From: Stappia sp. 28M-7
GTDB lineage: Bacteria > Pseudomonadota > Alphaproteobacteria > Rhizobiales > Stappiaceae
Direction of reading: 5' to 3'
DNA length: 64,000 bases
Assembly (NCBI RefSeq): GCF_014252955.1
Contig: NZ_JACMIA010000001.1
Location: 3,618,258-3,682,257, forward strand
The notes beneath the pieces are model-generated. The model did no database searches. It was given only the letters and a program-made list of their open reading frames with translations, and was not told the DNA's origin. A program made the position numbers and the translations under genes. Below are positions 33,666-42,647 of this stretch, in pieces; position 1 is the first letter of the stretch, and the number at the start of each line of letters is the position of its first letter.

Positions 33666-34514
33666 TCAGCCGCGCCAGGCCAGCAGCCAGCGCTCGAGCC
33701 GGCCGATCAGCCAGCTGACGATCAGGCCGAGCACCGACAGGATCGCGACGCCCGCCAGCAGCTGGTCGGTGGCGAACAGGCTGCCGGCCATCAGGATATA
33801 GGCGCCGACGCCGTATTCGGCGCCGATCATTTCGGCCGCCACCAGCAGGATGATGCCGATCGAGGCGGAGATCCTGCAACCCGACAGGATCGCCGGCATG
33901 GCGCCCGGCAGGATGATCTTGCGCACGATGGACCACCAGGACAGGCCGAAGGACTGGCCCATGCGCACCAGGGTGCGGTCGACATTGTCGACGCCGCCAT
34001 AGGTGGCGATGACGGTCGGGAAGAACGAGCCGAAGAGGATCGTCGCGACCTTCGAGCCTTCGCCGATGCCGAACCAGATCACGAACAGCGGCAAGAGGGC
34101 AATCTTCGGGATCGGAAACAGCGCCGAGACCAGCGGCAGAAGGCCGGCCCGCGCCAGCGAGAAGAGACCGATGGCGAGCCCGACGGCGATGCCGAGCGCG
34201 GTGCCCAGCGTCCAGCCGATCACGAGGCGCTGCAACGAGGCGGAAAGATGCCGCCAGAGCTGCCCCGATTCGACCAGATAGCTGAAGGCCTCGAAGGCCT
34301 CGCTCGGGGCCGGCAGCACCAGGTTGCTGATGACGCCGCTGCGCGAACAGGCCTCCCACAGCGCGATGATCGCCAGGAAGACGAGCGGGCCGATCAGCCG
34401 GATCGGCGCGGGACGGAATCCGCCCCCGCGATAGGGAACGGGGCGCAGGCCATCGCGCGGCGCCTCGCCGTCGCCGGTTGCCGCGCTGCCGGACGCCTGG
34501 TCAAGCGACGTCAT
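33666..34514 (-). CDS. ABC transporter permease, SsuC/TauC/NrtB type
   Basis: A 282-residue inner-membrane permease with about six segments and the EAA-type cytoplasmic loop (QSFGLSWWSIVRKIILPGAMPAILSGCRIS). FPIPKIALLPLFVIWFGIGE is the family hallmark for nitrate, sulfonate, taurine and aromatic importers. The first 38 residues are polar. It overlaps the ATPase gene by 14 nt and is the last gene of a four-gene minus-strand unit. Substrate not determinable. Confidence 0.93.
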   Translation of the reverse strand: MTSLDQASGSAATGDGEAPRDGLRPVPYRGGGFRPAPIRLIGPLVFLAIIALWEACSRSGVISNLVLPAPSEAFEAFSYLVESGQLWRHLSASLQRLVIGWTLGTALGIAVGLAIGLFSLARAGLLPLVSALFPIPKIALLPLFVIWFGIGEGSKVATILFGSFFPTVIATYGGVDNVDRTLVRMGQSFGLSWWSIVRKIILPGAMPAILSGCRISASIGIILLVAAEMIGAEYGVGAYILMAGSLFATDQLLAGVAILSVLGLIVSWLIGRLERWLLAWRG

Positions 34515-35274
34515 GGGCGATCTCCCTGTCGGCGGCGCGCGCCTCGTCGCGCAGGAGCTGCCAGAGCTCGCGCTGCACCGCGTCGAGCTTCGGGTCGCCC
34601 GCCTCGCGCTCGCCGAGATCCCGGTCGATCTCCACGATGGTGCGGATACGCCCCGGCCGGCGCGACAGCACGACGATGCGATGGCCGAGCCGCACGGCCT
34701 CGGCCAGATTGTGGGTGACGTAGCAGGCGGTGAAGCGCTCGCGCTGCCACAGGGCGACGAGATCGTCCATCAGGAGTTCGCGGGTCTGGCTGTCCAGCGC
34801 CGACAGCGGCTCATCCATCAGCATCACCGCCGGGCGCACGCTGAGCGCCCGGGCGATGGCGACGCGCTGCTTCATGCCGCCGGAGAGCTGCCGCGGCAGC
34901 GCCTTGCGGAAATCGGAAAGCCCCGTGCGTTCCAGCACGTCGGCGACGATCTCCTCGCGCTCCGCCGCGGACAGCGGATGGTCTTCCAGGACCAGCGAGA
35001 CATTCGCCTCGACGCTGCGCCAGGGCAGCAGCGCAAAGTCCTGGAAGACATAGGTCAGCGGGTTGAGCGAGCCGGCGGGCACCGGGCCGGCGAGCAGCAC
35101 CTCTCCCTCGTCCGGCCGTTCCAGCCCGCCGATGAAGCGCAGCAAGGTGGACTTACCGCAACCGGACGGACCGATGATGCACACGATCTCGCCCTCGCTG
35201 ACCGCAAGGTCGATCCCGCTCAGCACCTCGGTCGCACCATAGCGATGCGTGATCCCGCGCAGCAGGAGATCCAT
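34501..35274 (-). CDS. ABC transporter ATP-binding protein, SsuB/TauB type
   Basis: A 257-residue ATPase: Walker A GPSGCGKSTLLR (about residue 36), Q-loop VFQDFALLPWRSV, signature LSGGMKQRVAIARAL, Walker B VMLMDEPLSALD, H-loop VTHNLAEAVRLGHR. Energises the adjacent permease for uptake of a small organic or inorganic anion or an aromatic compound. It lies between the binding-protein and permease genes, overlapping the latter by 14 nt. Confidence 0.95.
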   Translation of the reverse strand: MDLLLRGITHRYGATEVLSGIDLAVSEGEIVCIIGPSGCGKSTLLRFIGGLERPDEGEVLLAGPVPAGSLNPLTYVFQDFALLPWRSVEANVSLVLEDHPLSAAEREEIVADVLERTGLSDFRKALPRQLSGGMKQRVAIARALSVRPAVMLMDEPLSALDSQTRELLMDDLVALWQRERFTACYVTHNLAEAVRLGHRIVVLSRRPGRIRTIVEIDRDLGEREAGDPKLDAVQRELWQLLRDEARAADREIAHDVA

Positions 35275-35310
35275 CGGCTGCGTTCCTTGCCTGCCCCAGC
35301 TCGTTCCGGC

Positions 35311-36345
35311 TCAGTTCGTCTCGACGAAGCTCGGATCGACGAGAAGGTCCATCGTCACCGTCTCGGGCACCAGCTTCTCCGACTTGAACCAGTCGAGCTG
35401 GTCGGCAATCGAGGTCATGTTGAGCTTGGCGCCCTCGTTGATCCGCATCGCGCCGTTGCGGATGGAGGGGGCCGCCTTCTCGTAGGGCTGGTCGTTGTAG
35501 ACATACTTGTGCAGCAGCTGCACCAGCGCCTCGGCTTCCTCCTCGCTGGCCGTCTTGTCGATCAGCGCCGCGTTGAAGTCGGCCGCCCCCTTGGAGAAGG
35601 CCGCGAGGAAACGCTTGACCAGGTCCGGCTTGTCCTTGGTCATCGTGGTCGAGGTGAAGACCGTCGTCACCTGATAGTCCGGGATGTAGTCGGCGACCAT
35701 GCCGATCGACTCGATCTCCGGCCCGGCGGCCAGCGGCTTGGCGATATGCGGGACGATGGCCCAGGCGTCGATCTGCCCGGTCTTCAGCGCGCCGATCACC
35801 GCGCCGACCTTCTGCAGCGGCCGCAGGGTGATCTCCGAGCGAGCGAAGCCTTCCTTGTCCGCGATCTTGTGGGCGATGTAGTGGAACGAGGAGCCGGTCT
35901 GGGTGATGCCGAAGCTCTTGCCCTTCAGCTGTGCCGGCGTGGTCAGGCCGGCATCGAAGGCGGCCTTGGAGACCAGGATCATCTGTCCGTCGACGCCCGG
36001 CTCTTCCTGGAGACCGCCGCCGACCACCTTGATCGCGCCCTTCTCGGCCAGGTTGATCAGGCCGCCGGAAATCGCGGTGATGCCGAAATCGACGTCGCCG
36101 GAGGCGATGGCCACCGCCATCGGCTGTGCCGCCTGGAAGAACTCGAAATTCACCTCCAGCCCCTCGTCGGCGAAATAGCCGCGCTCGAAGGCGATGAAGC
36201 TCGGCGCATGCGAGGTGAAGCGCAACGCCCCGACCGTGATCTCGTCGGCGGCGAAAGCCGTGCCGAGCGGAGCGATGCTCACGCCGGCGGCGATGCCGGC
36301 CGCTGCCGCCAGTTTCACGAATCCGCGTTTGGTCAAAGCCCTCAT
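35311..36345 (-). CDS. ABC transporter substrate-binding protein, SsuA/TauA/NMT1-like
   Basis: A 344-residue periplasmic binding protein. Signal peptide with TKRGFVKLAAAAG, resembling a weak Tat motif (KR instead of RR), cleaved near AFAAD. Fold landmarks: FIAFERGYFADEGLEVNFEFFQAAQPMAVAIASGDVDFGI, then GALKTGQIDAWAI. It probably delivers ligand to the permease/ATPase encoded next. ATG 36345 has GGAGG 5 nt upstream. The high-affinity ligand is unknown. Confidence 0.92.
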   Translation of the reverse strand: MRALTKRGFVKLAAAAGIAAGVSIAPLGTAFAADEITVGALRFTSHAPSFIAFERGYFADEGLEVNFEFFQAAQPMAVAIASGDVDFGITAISGGLINLAEKGAIKVVGGGLQEEPGVDGQMILVSKAAFDAGLTTPAQLKGKSFGITQTGSSFHYIAHKIADKEGFARSEITLRPLQKVGAVIGALKTGQIDAWAIVPHIAKPLAAGPEIESIGMVADYIPDYQVTTVFTSTTMTKDKPDLVKRFLAAFSKGAADFNAALIDKTASEEEAEALVQLLHKYVYNDQPYEKAAPSIRNGAMRINEGAKLNMTSIADQLDWFKSEKLVPETVTMDLLVDPSFVETN

Positions 36346-36521
36346 GTCACCCTCCCATATGGCCGGAAGTCCGCTCCGGTCCTGTTCAGTCCGTCGTGCG
36401 GACATCTTGCTGATATGTCGGCGCATCCCGCCGCGGGACGGCAAGGCGCCGGGGCAGGTGACCGCAGCAGGTCGGCCTTGTCAATCTGTGCAGGGTCGTT
36501 TCCCCTGCGCCGAGCGAAGGT

Positions 36522-37127
36522 TCACAGTTCTTCCACATCGACGCCGAAGGTCAGCGCGCCGATCACCTCTTTGGTCTGCGGATCGACGACCGGCAGACTC
36601 ACCTGGCTTTGCACCGTGCGGGTCGAAAGGTCTTCCTCCAGAGCGCCGATATGCAGACTGTTCGGCCCGGCGAGGAAGGTCTTCTGCCATTTGTCCTCGT
36701 CGCCCTGCCAGTAGTCGGAGGTCGTCTGGCTGATGCCGACATTCAGACCGCGGGCGTCCATCAGGATGATTTCGGTGAACAGGCCCTGGCTCCGCTCCTG
36801 GATCTGGCGCAGGTAAAGCGACACCGGCCGGCCCATCGTCTCGGCGATCAGCGGACCCGCCTCCCCGCCTTTCTGCTCGGCCGCAGCCTCGGCCGCCCAT
36901 TTCTCGTCCAGTTCCGCGATCCTGGCATCGGGGTAGGCCCCCGTCGCCCGGTTCTGCTCGCGCACGGCCTCCACCACCACGGGCGAGCGGGCGACCTCCA
37001 CCAGCCGCGTCCTTGCCAGTTGTCCCAGTTCCGTCTCGAAGACGTTAAGCCCGACTGCGGCGTTGGGCCCCGTCAGCCCAACCACAAAAGCGCCCGCGAT
37101 CGACAGCCTTGCAAACCAGCTCCTCAT
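36522..37127 (-). CDS. Secreted PDC/Cache sensor-domain protein
   Basis: A 201-residue protein: signal peptide or N-terminal anchor (MRSWFARLSIAGAFVVGLTG), then a PDC (Cache) sensor fold ending FTEIILMDARGLNVGISQTTSDYWQGDEDKWQKTF, ...RTVQSQVSLPVVDPQTKEVIGALTFGVDVEEL. That D-x-x-G-x-N-V...S-D-Y-W-Q-GDE pattern is typical of ligand-binding Cache domains in chemoreceptors and kinases, yet no output domain follows. It lies 176 nt upstream of the binding-protein gene on the same strand and may be a periplasmic ligand sensor for that importer. Role inferred. Confidence 0.85.
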   Translation of the reverse strand: MRSWFARLSIAGAFVVGLTGPNAAVGLNVFETELGQLARTRLVEVARSPVVVEAVREQNRATGAYPDARIAELDEKWAAEAAAEQKGGEAGPLIAETMGRPVSLYLRQIQERSQGLFTEIILMDARGLNVGISQTTSDYWQGDEDKWQKTFLAGPNSLHIGALEEDLSTRTVQSQVSLPVVDPQTKEVIGALTFGVDVEEL

Positions 37128-37292
37128 GCTCCCCCGATCTCCCCCTCGGCCCTTGCCTGGCGCACCCCGGCAAGCCTTTTGTCGGCATGGTCTTTCCAGT
37201 GCGCCGCAGACATGAAAATCCGCATTGCTGAAAACATGCAAGGTGAGAAAGCTCCGCAGCGTCATCGGGACTTGCGAAAACCCGCCTCGCGC

Positions 37293-37321
37293 TTGCCCTT
37301 TTCCGCGGCTTCCGCTATAGC
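37293..37321 (+). promoter_or_regulatory. Candidate sigma70-type promoter of rplY-pth-ychF
   Basis: TTGCCC (37293-37298), 17-nt spacer, TATAGC (37316-37321), about 100 nt upstream of the rplY ATG. Spacing is ideal and both hexamers fit the alphaproteobacterial housekeeping pattern. Confidence 0.6.
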
Positions 37322-37423
37322 ACCGGCGCGCACCTGCACCCCTGGAGGCGGCGCAATCGGGTCGGCATTGAGGCCAGAGCACTGGCAGCCGCCCGCTTTC
37401 ACGAAACATCAAGGAGAACTACC

Positions 37424-38044
37424 ATGGCTGAAGGCTATGTGCTGAAGGCTTCGGTGAGGGACCGGGTTGGCAAGGGGGCCGCTCGTGCACTTCGCCGTGA
37501 AGGCCTCGTCCCCGCCGTGATCTACGGTGAGAAGAAAGCTGCCCTGCCGATCGCGATTCCGATCAAGGAGTCCACGATCGCCCTGCACCGCGGCGGCTTC
37601 ATGACCAACCTCGGCACCATCGAGGTCGACGGCGTCGCTCACCGCGTCATCGCAAAGGACTACCAGCTCGATCCGGTTCGCGACGACCTGATCCATGTCG
37701 ACTTCCTGCGCGTGTCCAAGGGCGCGACGCTGACCGTCGACGTGCCGGTCCACTTCATCAACGAAGAGAAGTGCCCGGGCATCAAGGCAGGCGGCGTGCT
37801 GAACGTGGTTCGCCACACGGTCGAGATGACCGTGCCGGCCGACGCCATTCCGGATGCGCTCGTCATCGACCTGGCCAAGGCCAAGGTCGGCGACTCGATC
37901 CACATTTCGGCCGTGGAGATCCCCGCCGGTTCCGCCCCGACCATCACCGATCGCGACTTCACCCTCGCGACGATCGCTGCTCCTGGCGGCGGCGCCGGTG
38001 CGTCGGATGAGGACGAGGCTGCCGAGGACGAGAGCGAGGACTGA
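37424..38044 (+). CDS. rplY: 50S ribosomal protein L25/Ctc
   Basis: A 206-residue 5S-rRNA-binding ribosomal protein of the longer CTC/TL5 type: N-terminal L25 domain ([28 protein letters not shown]), C-terminal L25_C domain ([39 protein letters not shown]), and an acidic tail ([12 protein letters not shown]). AAGGAG precedes the ATG. The order rplY-pth-ychF is conserved across alphaproteobacteria. Confidence 0.96.
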   Translation: MAEGYVLKASVRDRVGKGAARALRREGLVPAVIYGEKKAALPIAIPIKESTIALHRGGFMTNLGTIEVDGVAHRVIAKDYQLDPVRDDLIHVDFLRVSKGATLTVDVPVHFINEEKCPGIKAGGVLNVVRHTVEMTVPADAIPDALVIDLAKAKVGDSIHISAVEIPAGSAPTITDRDFTLATIAAPGGGAGASDEDEAAEDESED

Positions 38045-38088
38045 GGTCCCGCTTGACCACCGGCGAGGGGAAGTGACGGGGAGTACCC

Positions 38089-38811
38089 ATGCGCCTCATC
38101 GTCGGTCTCGGCAATCCGGGCGAGAAATACGCCCGCAATCGCCACAATATCGGTTTTCTGGCCGTGGACGCGATCCACGGCCGGAATTCCTCCTTCGCCC
38201 CCTGGCGAAACCGCTTCCAGGCGGAAATCAGCGAGGGCCTTCTCGACGGCGAGAAGGTGATGCTGATGAAACCCCAGACCTACATGAACGAGTCCGGCCG
38301 GTCGGTCGGCGAGGCCGCCCGCTTCTATAAGCTCGCGCCCGCCGATGTGATCGTGCTTTACGACGAGCTCGACCTGCCGCCGGGCAAGGTTCGCACCAAG
38401 GTCGGGGGCGGCAGCGGCGGCCATAACGGCATCCGCTCCATCGACGCCCATCTGGGCAAGGAATATTCGCGCGTGCGCCTGGGGATCGGGCATCCGGGGC
38501 ACAAGGACCGCGTCACCGCGCATGTCCTCGGCGATTTCGCCAAGGTCGATGCCGAATGGCTCGACCCGATGCTCGACGCCATCGCCGCCGAAGCCGGCCT
38601 TCTGGTCGGCGGGCATCATTCGGAATTCTGCAACCGGCTGCATCTGGCGCTGGCCCCCGCAAAGGCGCAAAAGCCCCGCAAGGAGCAAGGCGCGGCCTCG
38701 GGCGGCACCTCCCGCAACCCGAACCCGCCGCTGCCGCGGCGCGGCAAGGACAGCGCGCCTAAGGGAGCGCTCGCAGAGCAGCTGGCACGCATGTTTGGAA
38801 AGAAGGACTGA
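38089..38811 (+). CDS. pth: Peptidyl-tRNA hydrolase
   Basis: Releases tRNA from stalled peptidyl-tRNAs. 240 residues. [23 protein letters not shown] holds the catalytic His (residue 19), with [23 protein letters not shown] and [12 protein letters not shown] conserved. The C-terminal 45 residues ([20 protein letters not shown]...) are a basic disordered extension beyond the usual bacterial length, common in this order. 44 nt after rplY, 6 nt before ychF. Confidence 0.96.
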   Translation: MRLIVGLGNPGEKYARNRHNIGFLAVDAIHGRNSSFAPWRNRFQAEISEGLLDGEKVMLMKPQTYMNESGRSVGEAARFYKLAPADVIVLYDELDLPPGKVRTKVGGGSGGHNGIRSIDAHLGKEYSRVRLGIGHPGHKDRVTAHVLGDFAKVDAEWLDPMLDAIAAEAGLLVGGHHSEFCNRLHLALAPAKAQKPRKEQGAASGGTSRNPNPPLPRRGKDSAPKGALAEQLARMFGKKD

Positions 38812-38817
38812 GACGAG

Positions 38818-39918
38818 ATGGGATTCCAGTGCGGCATTGTCGGCCTGCCGAATGTGGGCAAGTCCACGCTGTTCAACGCGTTGACCAAGACCGCTGCGGC
38901 TCAGGCGGCGAACTATCCCTTCTGCACCATCGAGCCGAACACCGGCGAGGTGGCGGTGCCGGATCCGCGCCTGAAGGACATCGCCCGCATCGCCAAGTCC
39001 GCCAGCATCGTGCCCACGCGTCTCACCTTCGTCGACATTGCCGGCCTGGTACGCGGCGCCTCCAAGGGCGAGGGCCTCGGCAACCAGTTCCTCGCCAACA
39101 TCCGCGAGGTCGACGCCATCGCCCATGTGCTGCGTTGCTTCGAGGATGACGACATCACCCATGTCGACGGCCGCATCGACCCCATCGCCGATGCCCAGAC
39201 CGTCGAGACTGAGCTGATGATCTCCGACATGGAGAGCCTCGAGCGTCGCTTGGCGCCGCTCAAGAAGAAGGCGACCGGCGGCGACAAGGACGCCAAGGCA
39301 GTGATCCCGATCATGGAAGGGGCGCTGGAGCTGCTGCGCGAGGGCAAGCCCGCGCGCCTGCTCGACGTCTCCACCCCCGAGGAGCGCAAGATCCTTGTCG
39401 GCCTCAACCTGCTGACCACCAAGCCGATTCTCTATGTCTGCAATGTCGAGGAGTCCTGCTCGGCCACCGGCAACGCCCAGTCCGAGCGCGTGCGCGAGAT
39501 GGCAGAGGCGGAAGGGGCGGCCTGCGTCGTGATCTCCGCCGCCATCGAGGCCGAGATCGCCCAGCTCGACGATGCGGAACAGGCAGAGTACCTGGAGACC
39601 ATGGGTCTCGAGGAGCCGGGCCTCGACCGTCTCATCCGTGCCGGCTACGACCTGCTCGACCTGATCACCTATTTCACCGCAGGCCCGAAGGAAGCGCGCG
39701 CCTGGACGATACGCAAGGGCACCAAGGCCCCGCAGGCGGCCGGCGTCATCCACAGCGACTTCGAGCGCGGCTTCATCCGCGCCCAGACCATCGCCTTCGA
39801 CGACTACGTCACCCTCGGCGGCGAGGCTCCGGCGAAGGAAGCCGGCAAGGCCCGCGACGAAGGCAAGGAATACGTGGTCAAGGACGGCGACGTGCTGCTG
39901 TTCAAGTTCAACACCTGA
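38818..39918 (+). CDS. ychF: Redox-regulated ATPase YchF
   Basis: A 366-residue Obg-family ATPase. [15 protein letters not shown] (P-loop, residues 6-20), [14 protein letters not shown] (switch), [22 protein letters not shown], the NVEE in place of NKxD that gives ATP preference, and the C-terminal TGS domain from about residue 280 ([41 protein letters not shown]). Binds ribosomes and affects oxidative-stress resistance in E. coli. Confidence 0.97.
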   Translation: MGFQCGIVGLPNVGKSTLFNALTKTAAAQAANYPFCTIEPNTGEVAVPDPRLKDIARIAKSASIVPTRLTFVDIAGLVRGASKGEGLGNQFLANIREVDAIAHVLRCFEDDDITHVDGRIDPIADAQTVETELMISDMESLERRLAPLKKKATGGDKDAKAVIPIMEGALELLREGKPARLLDVSTPEERKILVGLNLLTTKPILYVCNVEESCSATGNAQSERVREMAEAEGAACVVISAAIEAEIAQLDDAEQAEYLETMGLEEPGLDRLIRAGYDLLDLITYFTAGPKEARAWTIRKGTKAPQAAGVIHSDFERGFIRAQTIAFDDYVTLGGEAPAKEAGKARDEGKEYVVKDGDVLLFKFNT

Positions 39919-39969
39919 CCGACAGCCTGTTGATCGCACTCGCAGTTTCCCGGAAGACAGTCTAATGTC

Positions 39970-39995
39970 GAAACCGCCGCCGTCGTGGCGGTTTC
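39970..39995 (+). terminator. Hairpin after ychF
   Basis: Perfect 9-bp stem GAAACCGCC / GGCGGTTTC with an 8-nt loop, 51 nt past the ychF stop and 18 nt before the next ATG. It could terminate ychF or lie in the leader of the following small gene. The tail TCCTAAAAGG contains that gene's ribosome-binding site. Confidence 0.5.
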
Positions 39996-40013
39996 GTCCT
40001 AAAAGGAAACTGC

Positions 40014-40373
40014 ATGTTCCATCGCATGCTCGCGACCGCTTCGGCGGCGCTGCTTCTTTGCGCGTCCGCCGCATTTGCCGGCACGGGTGCCGAGGGCTAC
40101 TTCCAGATCTACAACAACACGGACGACAACACCGTCGTCGGTTTCTACACCAATGATGGCAACGGCTGGTCGAGCAACTGGCTCTCCAGCAGGATCGGCC
40201 CGGACGAGTCGGCGCGCGCCGAGTTCACGGACGACAGCGGCTCCTGCGCGCAGACTTTCCGGGTCGGCTGGCTCGGCACCGATGGCGGCGAGGTGCTCGA
40301 CGAGCCGATCGACATCGATATCTGCGAGGCCAGCAACGTCTATCTCGACGACAACGAGATCTATTACGACTGA
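40014..40373 (+). CDS. Small secreted acidic protein of unknown function
   Basis: A 119-residue protein with a signal peptide (MFHRMLATASAALLLCASAAFAG). The mature part is strongly acidic, rich in Asp, Asn, Tyr and Trp (FQIYNNTDDNTVVGFYTNDG...DNEIYYD), with two Cys (SGSCAQ, DICEA) that could form one disulfide. AAAAGGAAAC provides the ribosome-binding site. No family recognised. A strong hairpin follows at 40387. Confidence 0.75.
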   Translation: MFHRMLATASAALLLCASAAFAGTGAEGYFQIYNNTDDNTVVGFYTNDGNGWSSNWLSSRIGPDESARAEFTDDSGSCAQTFRVGWLGTDGGEVLDEPIDIDICEASNVYLDDNEIYYD

Positions 40374-40386
40374 GTGTCGGCGCGCG

Positions 40387-40415
40387 GCCGGAGGCTCTCG
40401 ACAGCAGCCTCCGGC
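40387..40415 (+). terminator. Probable terminator before the maoC pair
   Basis: Perfect 10-bp stem GCCGGAGGCT / AGCCTCCGGC with a 9-nt loop, 14 nt after the small secreted protein gene. No U-run. It would separate that gene from the MaoC genes. Confidence 0.55.
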
Positions 40416-40433
40416 TGCGTATAGATCGATACC

Positions 40434-40892
40434 ATGAGCACGTTCAGAAGCTTCGAGGACTTCGAGCCGGGCGAGACCATTGCCCTCGGCTCCAAGACCG
40501 TCACCCGCGAAGAGATCATCGCGTTCGCGGCCGAGTTCGATCCCCAGCCGTTCCATCTCGACGAGGCGGCGGGCGAGGCCTCCCTTCTCGGCGGTTTGGC
40601 GGCGTCCGGCTGGCACACGATTTCCATGCTGATGCGCCTGCTGTGCGACAACCTGCTGCTGAATTCCAGCGGCAAGGGCTCCCCCGGCGTCGATGAAGTG
40701 CGCTGGATGCGCCCGGTGCGCCCCGGCGACGTGCTGACCGCCAGCGCCGAGGTGATCTCCGCCCGGGTCCTCAACTCCCGCCCCGATCTCGGCATGGTCG
40801 ACTTCCTGTTCACCGTCATCGACCAGACAGGCGCCACCGTCATGACCCAGCGCAACAAGATCCTGTTCGCACGGCGGGCGGGCGCGCAATGA
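40434..40892 (+). CDS. MaoC-type (hot-dog) dehydratase 1
   Basis: A 152-residue hot-dog-fold protein. The R-hydratase motif is visible as VTREEIIAFAAEFDPQPFHLDEAAG (Asp and His of the hydratase dyad in FDPQPFH), then GLAASGWHTISMLMRL and a GVDEVRWMRPVRPGDVLTASAEV strand block. It probably hydrates an enoyl-thioester; the substrate is unknown. Overlaps the next maoC gene by 4 nt (ATGA). Confidence 0.9.
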   Translation: MSTFRSFEDFEPGETIALGSKTVTREEIIAFAAEFDPQPFHLDEAAGEASLLGGLAASGWHTISMLMRLLCDNLLLNSSGKGSPGVDEVRWMRPVRPGDVLTASAEVISARVLNSRPDLGMVDFLFTVIDQTGATVMTQRNKILFARRAGAQ

Positions 40893-41371
40893 CCTGGTTC
40901 GAGGACATGGTCATCGGCGAGCGCCGCGAGCTCGGCAGCTATCATTTCACGCCGGACGAGATCATCCGCTACGCGCGCGCCTTCGACCCCCAGCCCTTCC
41001 ACCTGTCGGACGAGGGGGCGGCGCAGACCCATTTCGGGCGCCTGTGCGCCTCCGGCTGGCATACCGGCTCGGTGTGGATGAAGCTGATGGTCGCACATAT
41101 CCAGGCGGAATGCGAAAGGCTGGGCACGCCCTCGCGCCTCGGCCCCTCCCCCGGCTTCACCGACCTGAAGTGGATCCGCCCGGTCTTCGCCGGCGACACG
41201 ATCACCTACAGCTCCACCCTGCTGGAGAAGCGCGAAATGCGCACGAGGCCCCAATGGGGCCTTGCGATCCACGGCAACGAAGGCGTCAATCAGGACGGCG
41301 TGACGGTCTTCTCCTTCACCGGCAAGGTGCTGGTCGCCCGCCGCTCCGAGACGGACGACACGGGCGGCTGA
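40889..41371 (+). CDS. MaoC-type (hot-dog) dehydratase 2
   Basis: A 160-residue paralogue of its upstream neighbour with the same layout: FTPDEIIRYARAFDPQPFHLSDEG, CASGWHTGSVWMKLM, LKWIRPVFAGDTITYSSTL. The tandem pair is conserved next to ychF in Hyphomicrobiales, suggesting a heterodimer or a double-hot-dog equivalent encoded by two genes. Start overlaps the stop of the first copy. Confidence 0.9.
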   Translation: MTWFEDMVIGERRELGSYHFTPDEIIRYARAFDPQPFHLSDEGAAQTHFGRLCASGWHTGSVWMKLMVAHIQAECERLGTPSRLGPSPGFTDLKWIRPVFAGDTITYSSTLLEKREMRTRPQWGLAIHGNEGVNQDGVTVFSFTGKVLVARRSETDDTGG

Positions 41372-41464
41372 ACCCACCGCAAGTGCAGACCTGCGAGCAC
41401 GTCCCTGGCCGAGACCGCGGCCTGGGCCCAGGCAGATGTGGTGCCGTTAACGTCTTGTTCACCA

Positions 41465-41480
41465 TTAACTCTTTTTTAAC
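41465..41480 (+). promoter_or_regulatory. Perfect CtrA-type box (TTAA-N7-TTAAC)
   Basis: TTAA at 41465-41468, seven bases CTCTTTT, then TTAAC at 41476-41480. This is the full consensus for the cell-cycle regulator CtrA of alphaproteobacteria. It lies in a short AT-rich island about 120 nt before the GTG start of the coiled-coil protein; another TTAAC half-site (GTTAACG) sits near 41446. Confidence 0.6.
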
Positions 41481-41600
41481 AGGTGTCAGCCGATACACAT
41501 TGCATCTGATGGTTGCAAGGCCTTCCATGCCCCTGTGCCGACGGTCCGGTGCCATGCGGGCGATGATGTTGGCCTCCATCCCGGGCCGGAGGACGTCGCA

Positions 41601-42635
41601 GTGTCGGTGCTATCCTTTCTCAATACGGCCTCGACCCTTGCAGGGCTTCCCTCCCGCTCCAACGACCGCCTGTCCAACCCGTTCGCGAACCAGACCAATG
41701 CGACACTGGGACGGCTTGCCGATAGCGGCATCACGTTGAGCGAGGACTCGGTCAAGGAGATCGAGGATACCGTCGAGATCAGCCAGCAGCTGCAGCGCGC
41801 GGTTGACCAGATGAAGGACGATTCACGCTCGAACAAGGCCAGCGAGATCAAGCAGAAGATCGAGGAGCTGAAGCAGCGCCTGCAATTCGCGACGCCGAAG
41901 CAGGCCAAGGCGATGCTGCGCGAACTCAAGGCGCTTGCGCAGGACTTCAAGGGCGCGGCCTCGCAGCTGGGCGCGGATGCTGCCGAGCTGTCATCGGGCA
42001 CCTCCGGCGTGAGCATGTCCCAAGCGCAAGGTGCAGCGGCCTCAGACGATGCAACAGGCCCGACGGCCTCGGGCGAAGCGCAAGGCACGGCCCAGCCCGG
42101 AGAGACGCAAGAGACCGAAGCAGCGGGCAAGGCAAGCAACGGGGCGAAGCCGTCCGGCGAGCCCGGAGAAGAGAGCGATGCGAACGCCACGGGCCAGAGC
42201 GACGACGAGCCGAGCCAGGAAGAGCTGAAGTCCGCCCTGCAGGCCTATATCGGCGCGCAGCACAAGGAAGAGGAGGCGGCAAACCGCTCCCGCGCCGTGG
42301 GGACGAAGAAAGAGCGCGAAGATCTGAAGACGCTCGGCGAGGAACTGAAGCAACTGGCGAAGAGGATCGCGGACCTCGCTCGCCGCGACCGAACAGACGA
42401 AACGGAAAGCCGACGCGACAAGTCGTCGATCGATCAGGCCGTCAACGACGCCAGGCAAGCCCTCAACAGCCCCGAGCTAACCCGGTCGCTCGGCCTGGCG
42501 CTTTCCGAAGGGCCGGGGAGCGCCAGGGCTCAGGTGTCGGGAGCGGCCACCGTCGCGCCCGCGCAGGCAAGCCTTGCCTATACCGCCGGGGTGGGCGTTT
42601 CGTCCCTCGCCTCCCCGCAGGCTCTGATTCTTTAG
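41601..42635 (+). CDS. Coiled-coil protein of unknown function, CtrA-box gene
   Basis: A 344-residue protein with no signal peptide or membrane segment. Residues about 45-140 are strongly coiled-coil (SVKEIEDTVEISQQLQRAVDQMK, ASEIKQKIEELKQRLQFATPKQAKAMLRELKALAQ). The middle (about 150-215) is Gly/Ser/Glu/Ala-rich and disordered. A second charged helical stretch spans about 235-290 (KKEREDLKTLGEELKQLAKRIADLAR), then an Ala/Ser-rich tail ending QALIL. GTG 41601 has GGAGG 8 nt upstream. Not recognised; the upstream CtrA box suggests cell-cycle- or motility-linked expression. Confidence 0.7.
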   Translation: MSVLSFLNTASTLAGLPSRSNDRLSNPFANQTNATLGRLADSGITLSEDSVKEIEDTVEISQQLQRAVDQMKDDSRSNKASEIKQKIEELKQRLQFATPKQAKAMLRELKALAQDFKGAASQLGADAAELSSGTSGVSMSQAQGAAASDDATGPTASGEAQGTAQPGETQETEAAGKASNGAKPSGEPGEESDANATGQSDDEPSQEELKSALQAYIGAQHKEEEAANRSRAVGTKKEREDLKTLGEELKQLAKRIADLARRDRTDETESRRDKSSIDQAVNDARQALNSPELTRSLGLALSEGPGSARAQVSGAATVAPAQASLAYTAGVGVSSLASPQALIL

Positions 42636-42647
42636 AGCACCCTGTCT

